From Gammaproteobacteria bacterium HGW-Gammaproteobacteria-3 (GTDB lineage Bacteria > Pseudomonadota > Gammaproteobacteria > Methylococcales > Methylomonadaceae), in NCBI GenBank assembly GCA_002843155.1, contig PGZD01000020.1:1-40550 (forward strand): a stretch of 40,550 bases of DNA, written 5' to 3'. The position numbers and the translations under genes are program-made. Position 1 is the first letter of the stretch. Every line of letters starts with the position of its first letter. Positions 39,242 through 40,550 of the stretch are shown here, in pieces. The notes under the pieces are model-generated. The model was given only the letters and a program-made list of their open reading frames with translations, did not search any database and was not told the origin of the DNA.

Positions 39242-40468
39242 TTAATATCGGACTTTTTTAAATAATGCGGCGCCGTAAAATATCGTCAAGCCGACCATCA
39301 TGCCGGGCATACCTTCGTAGATGACAGCGTGCCAGCCTGAATAACGCCACAGTAGCGCAGTGAATAAACCGGCACAAACTCCCAGCAACGTGGTTTTTTG
39401 TCCGGGTTTTCCGCCCAGGCTGAGCACTATCAGCAAAGGCCCGAAGGCACTGGCCAGACCTGACCAGGCCATGATAACCAGGTTGAAAACGCTTTGATCG
39501 TTAACGAAAGCCCACAGTAAAGCGGCCAAAGCAATCAGCGTTGTCGTCGATTTCAGCAACAGCATGTTTTCACTCTTGTGCGGTAACAGGTCGTGAGTCA
39601 GCGCGGCCGAGCAGCTCAGGATTAATGAATCAGCGGTGCTCATCGTGGCGGCGAAAATGCCGGCCAGGGTCAGGCCGACCCATACCGGCGGCAGCAGATG
39701 CTGAGCCATAGTCGGCAGAGCCAATTCCGCATCGAACGACCCCATGTCACCGAGCTGGACGCGAGACAACATGCCGACACCGGTTGTCATGCAGTAGAAA
39801 ATAATAAACCAAAGATAATACCAGGCTCTTGCCTGCCGTATATTGCCGATATCATCCAGAGTCATGAAGCGCACCATGATATGCGGTTGACCGATCACCG
39901 ACAGACCGGCAAACATCCAGCCGATAATAAACACAATGCCGCCGGCCAGCCCCGGAATGGCGCTGTCTTTGGGAAACCAGTCCATAAAGCCCGGCACCTG
40001 ATCCATTTGCCGGATTGCTGCGTCAACGCCGCCCATCGAGTCTGTCGCCATCACCAGCAACACGGCCATCACCAGTATCATGACGACGGATTGGGCGGCG
40101 TCGGTCCAGATCGAGGCGCGTATCCCCCCGGCAAAACAATAAAGTATGACCAACACCGTGCCCATGACTGCGCCGACCCATTCAGGCCAGCCGAACAACA
40201 CATGTAAGGCTTTGCTGCCGGCCACCAGTTGGGCGCCGGCATAAGCCAGCAGGAAAATCAGGGAAACAACTGCGATCAGTCGTTGTAAATGGCCGAAATG
40301 CTCTTCATGCCAATGACTCAGAACCCCGGCATAACTGACCTCGCCGGAAGCGCGCGTCGCTTTCAGCAAACGGGAATGAACGAAAGTGGAACCGAGAAAA
40401 TCACCTAATATCCAGCCGCTCATTAGCCAGACAGAGGCCAGTCCGGTCACATAGCCTAACTTCGTCAC
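39242..40468 (-). CDS. Sodium/solute symporter (PutP-like), N-terminally short
   Basis: About 408 residues of a sodium:solute symporter (SSS) family protein. GYVTGLASVWLMSGWILGDFL matches the second membrane segment of PutP, FAGGIRASIWTDAAQSVVMI and GQPHIMVRFMTLDD are well-conserved family motifs, and MSTADSLILSCSAALTHDLL matches the segment with sodium-site residues. PutP and its relatives are about 480-500 residues, and about 65 N-terminal residues, covering segment 1 and the start of segment 2, are absent. The GTG at 40468 has a good AGAGGGG site five bases upstream; a TGA lies in frame just before. It is either a truncated, perhaps inactive gene or one broken by a frameshift beyond the visible part. 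Confidence 0.72.
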   Translation of the reverse strand: MTKLGYVTGLASVWLMSGWILGDFLGSTFVHSRLLKATRASGEVSYAGVLSHWHEEHFGHLQRLIAVVSLIFLLAYAGAQLVAGSKALHVLFGWPEWVGAVMGTVLVILYCFAGGIRASIWTDAAQSVVMILVMAVLLVMATDSMGGVDAAIRQMDQVPGFMDWFPKDSAIPGLAGGIVFIIGWMFAGLSVIGQPHIMVRFMTLDDIGNIRQARAWYYLWFIIFYCMTTGVGMLSRVQLGDMGSFDAELALPTMAQHLLPPVWVGLTLAGIFAATMSTADSLILSCSAALTHDLLPHKSENMLLLKSTTTLIALAALLWAFVNDQSVFNLVIMAWSGLASAFGPLLIVLSLGGKPGQKTTLLGVCAGLFTALLWRYSGWHAVIYEGMPGMMVGLTIFYGAALFKKVRY

Positions 40469-40550
40469 CAAAACCCCTCTAAGTCATTGATATTCAGTTT
40501 TTTGGTGATATTTCGCAAAAAAAGATGTTTAAAATCAATGGCTCTTTTTT

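Noticed and set aside
40465-40550. End of an upstream minus-strand gene overlapping the symporter start (GTGA)
   Set aside because: Only about 27 codons are visible and they match nothing I recognise, so it is not listed as a gene; it is mentioned under the symporter finding.

Overview
The window looks like chromosome of a gammaproteobacterial methanotroph (Methylococcales-like). This is inferred from a hopanoid cluster that includes the aminotransferase HpnO, a CopC/CopD copper pair, several c-type cytochromes and protein sequences of gammaproteobacterial character. No methane or methanol oxidation genes, rRNA, tRNA, phage, CRISPR array or intact insertion sequence are present, so the genus stays open.

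Positions 1-10005 are one tightly packed minus-strand gene string: squalene synthase, squalene-hopene cyclase (shc), hpnG, hpnN, hpnO, copC, copD and the 5' end of dxs. Distances between genes run from 20-odd bases to overlaps. A 481-base AT-rich spacer separates it from a plus-strand arm, hpnH-hpnB-hpnM-mlaA (10487-14328). Together the arms supply isoprenoid precursor (Dxs), squalene, hopene, side-chain addition (HpnH), adenine removal (HpnG), amination (HpnO) and probable movement of hopanoids to the outer membrane (HpnN, HpnM, MlaA). The gene facing the cluster is apt, which could salvage the adenine released by HpnG. The copper pair inside this isoprenoid string is the most unusual organisational feature.

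Positions 15065-25605 hold a membrane protein with a spermidine-synthase-like domain, a small membrane protein of unknown function, a di-heme cytochrome c peroxidase, a MoxR-DUF58-transglutaminase operon, an NfeD/SPFH pair and a small proline-tailed membrane protein. Positions 25698-32460 hold a membrane-anchored mono-heme protein, a lipocalin lipoprotein, a DUF1499 protein overlapping a YbgA-like protein, an EamA exporter, and two secreted proteins of unknown role transcribed divergently. Positions 32518-38954 are a TetR-controlled tripartite RND efflux operon with a recognisable promoter and operator. The last gene is a sodium/solute symporter that lacks the family's usual N-terminus.

At least four families of non-coding repeats lie between genes: a 165-base palindrome, a GGGTGGA hairpin, a GC-rich REP-like repeat, and a 130-base element present twice in opposite orientation. 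Several copies sit exactly at gene ends and even supply stop codons. Starts were moved from the longest open frame where ribosome-binding sites or promoters argued for it (hpnN, hpnH, hpnM, the 175-aa gene, the peroxidase, tgpA, the 192-aa secreted protein, the TetR gene and the symporter).
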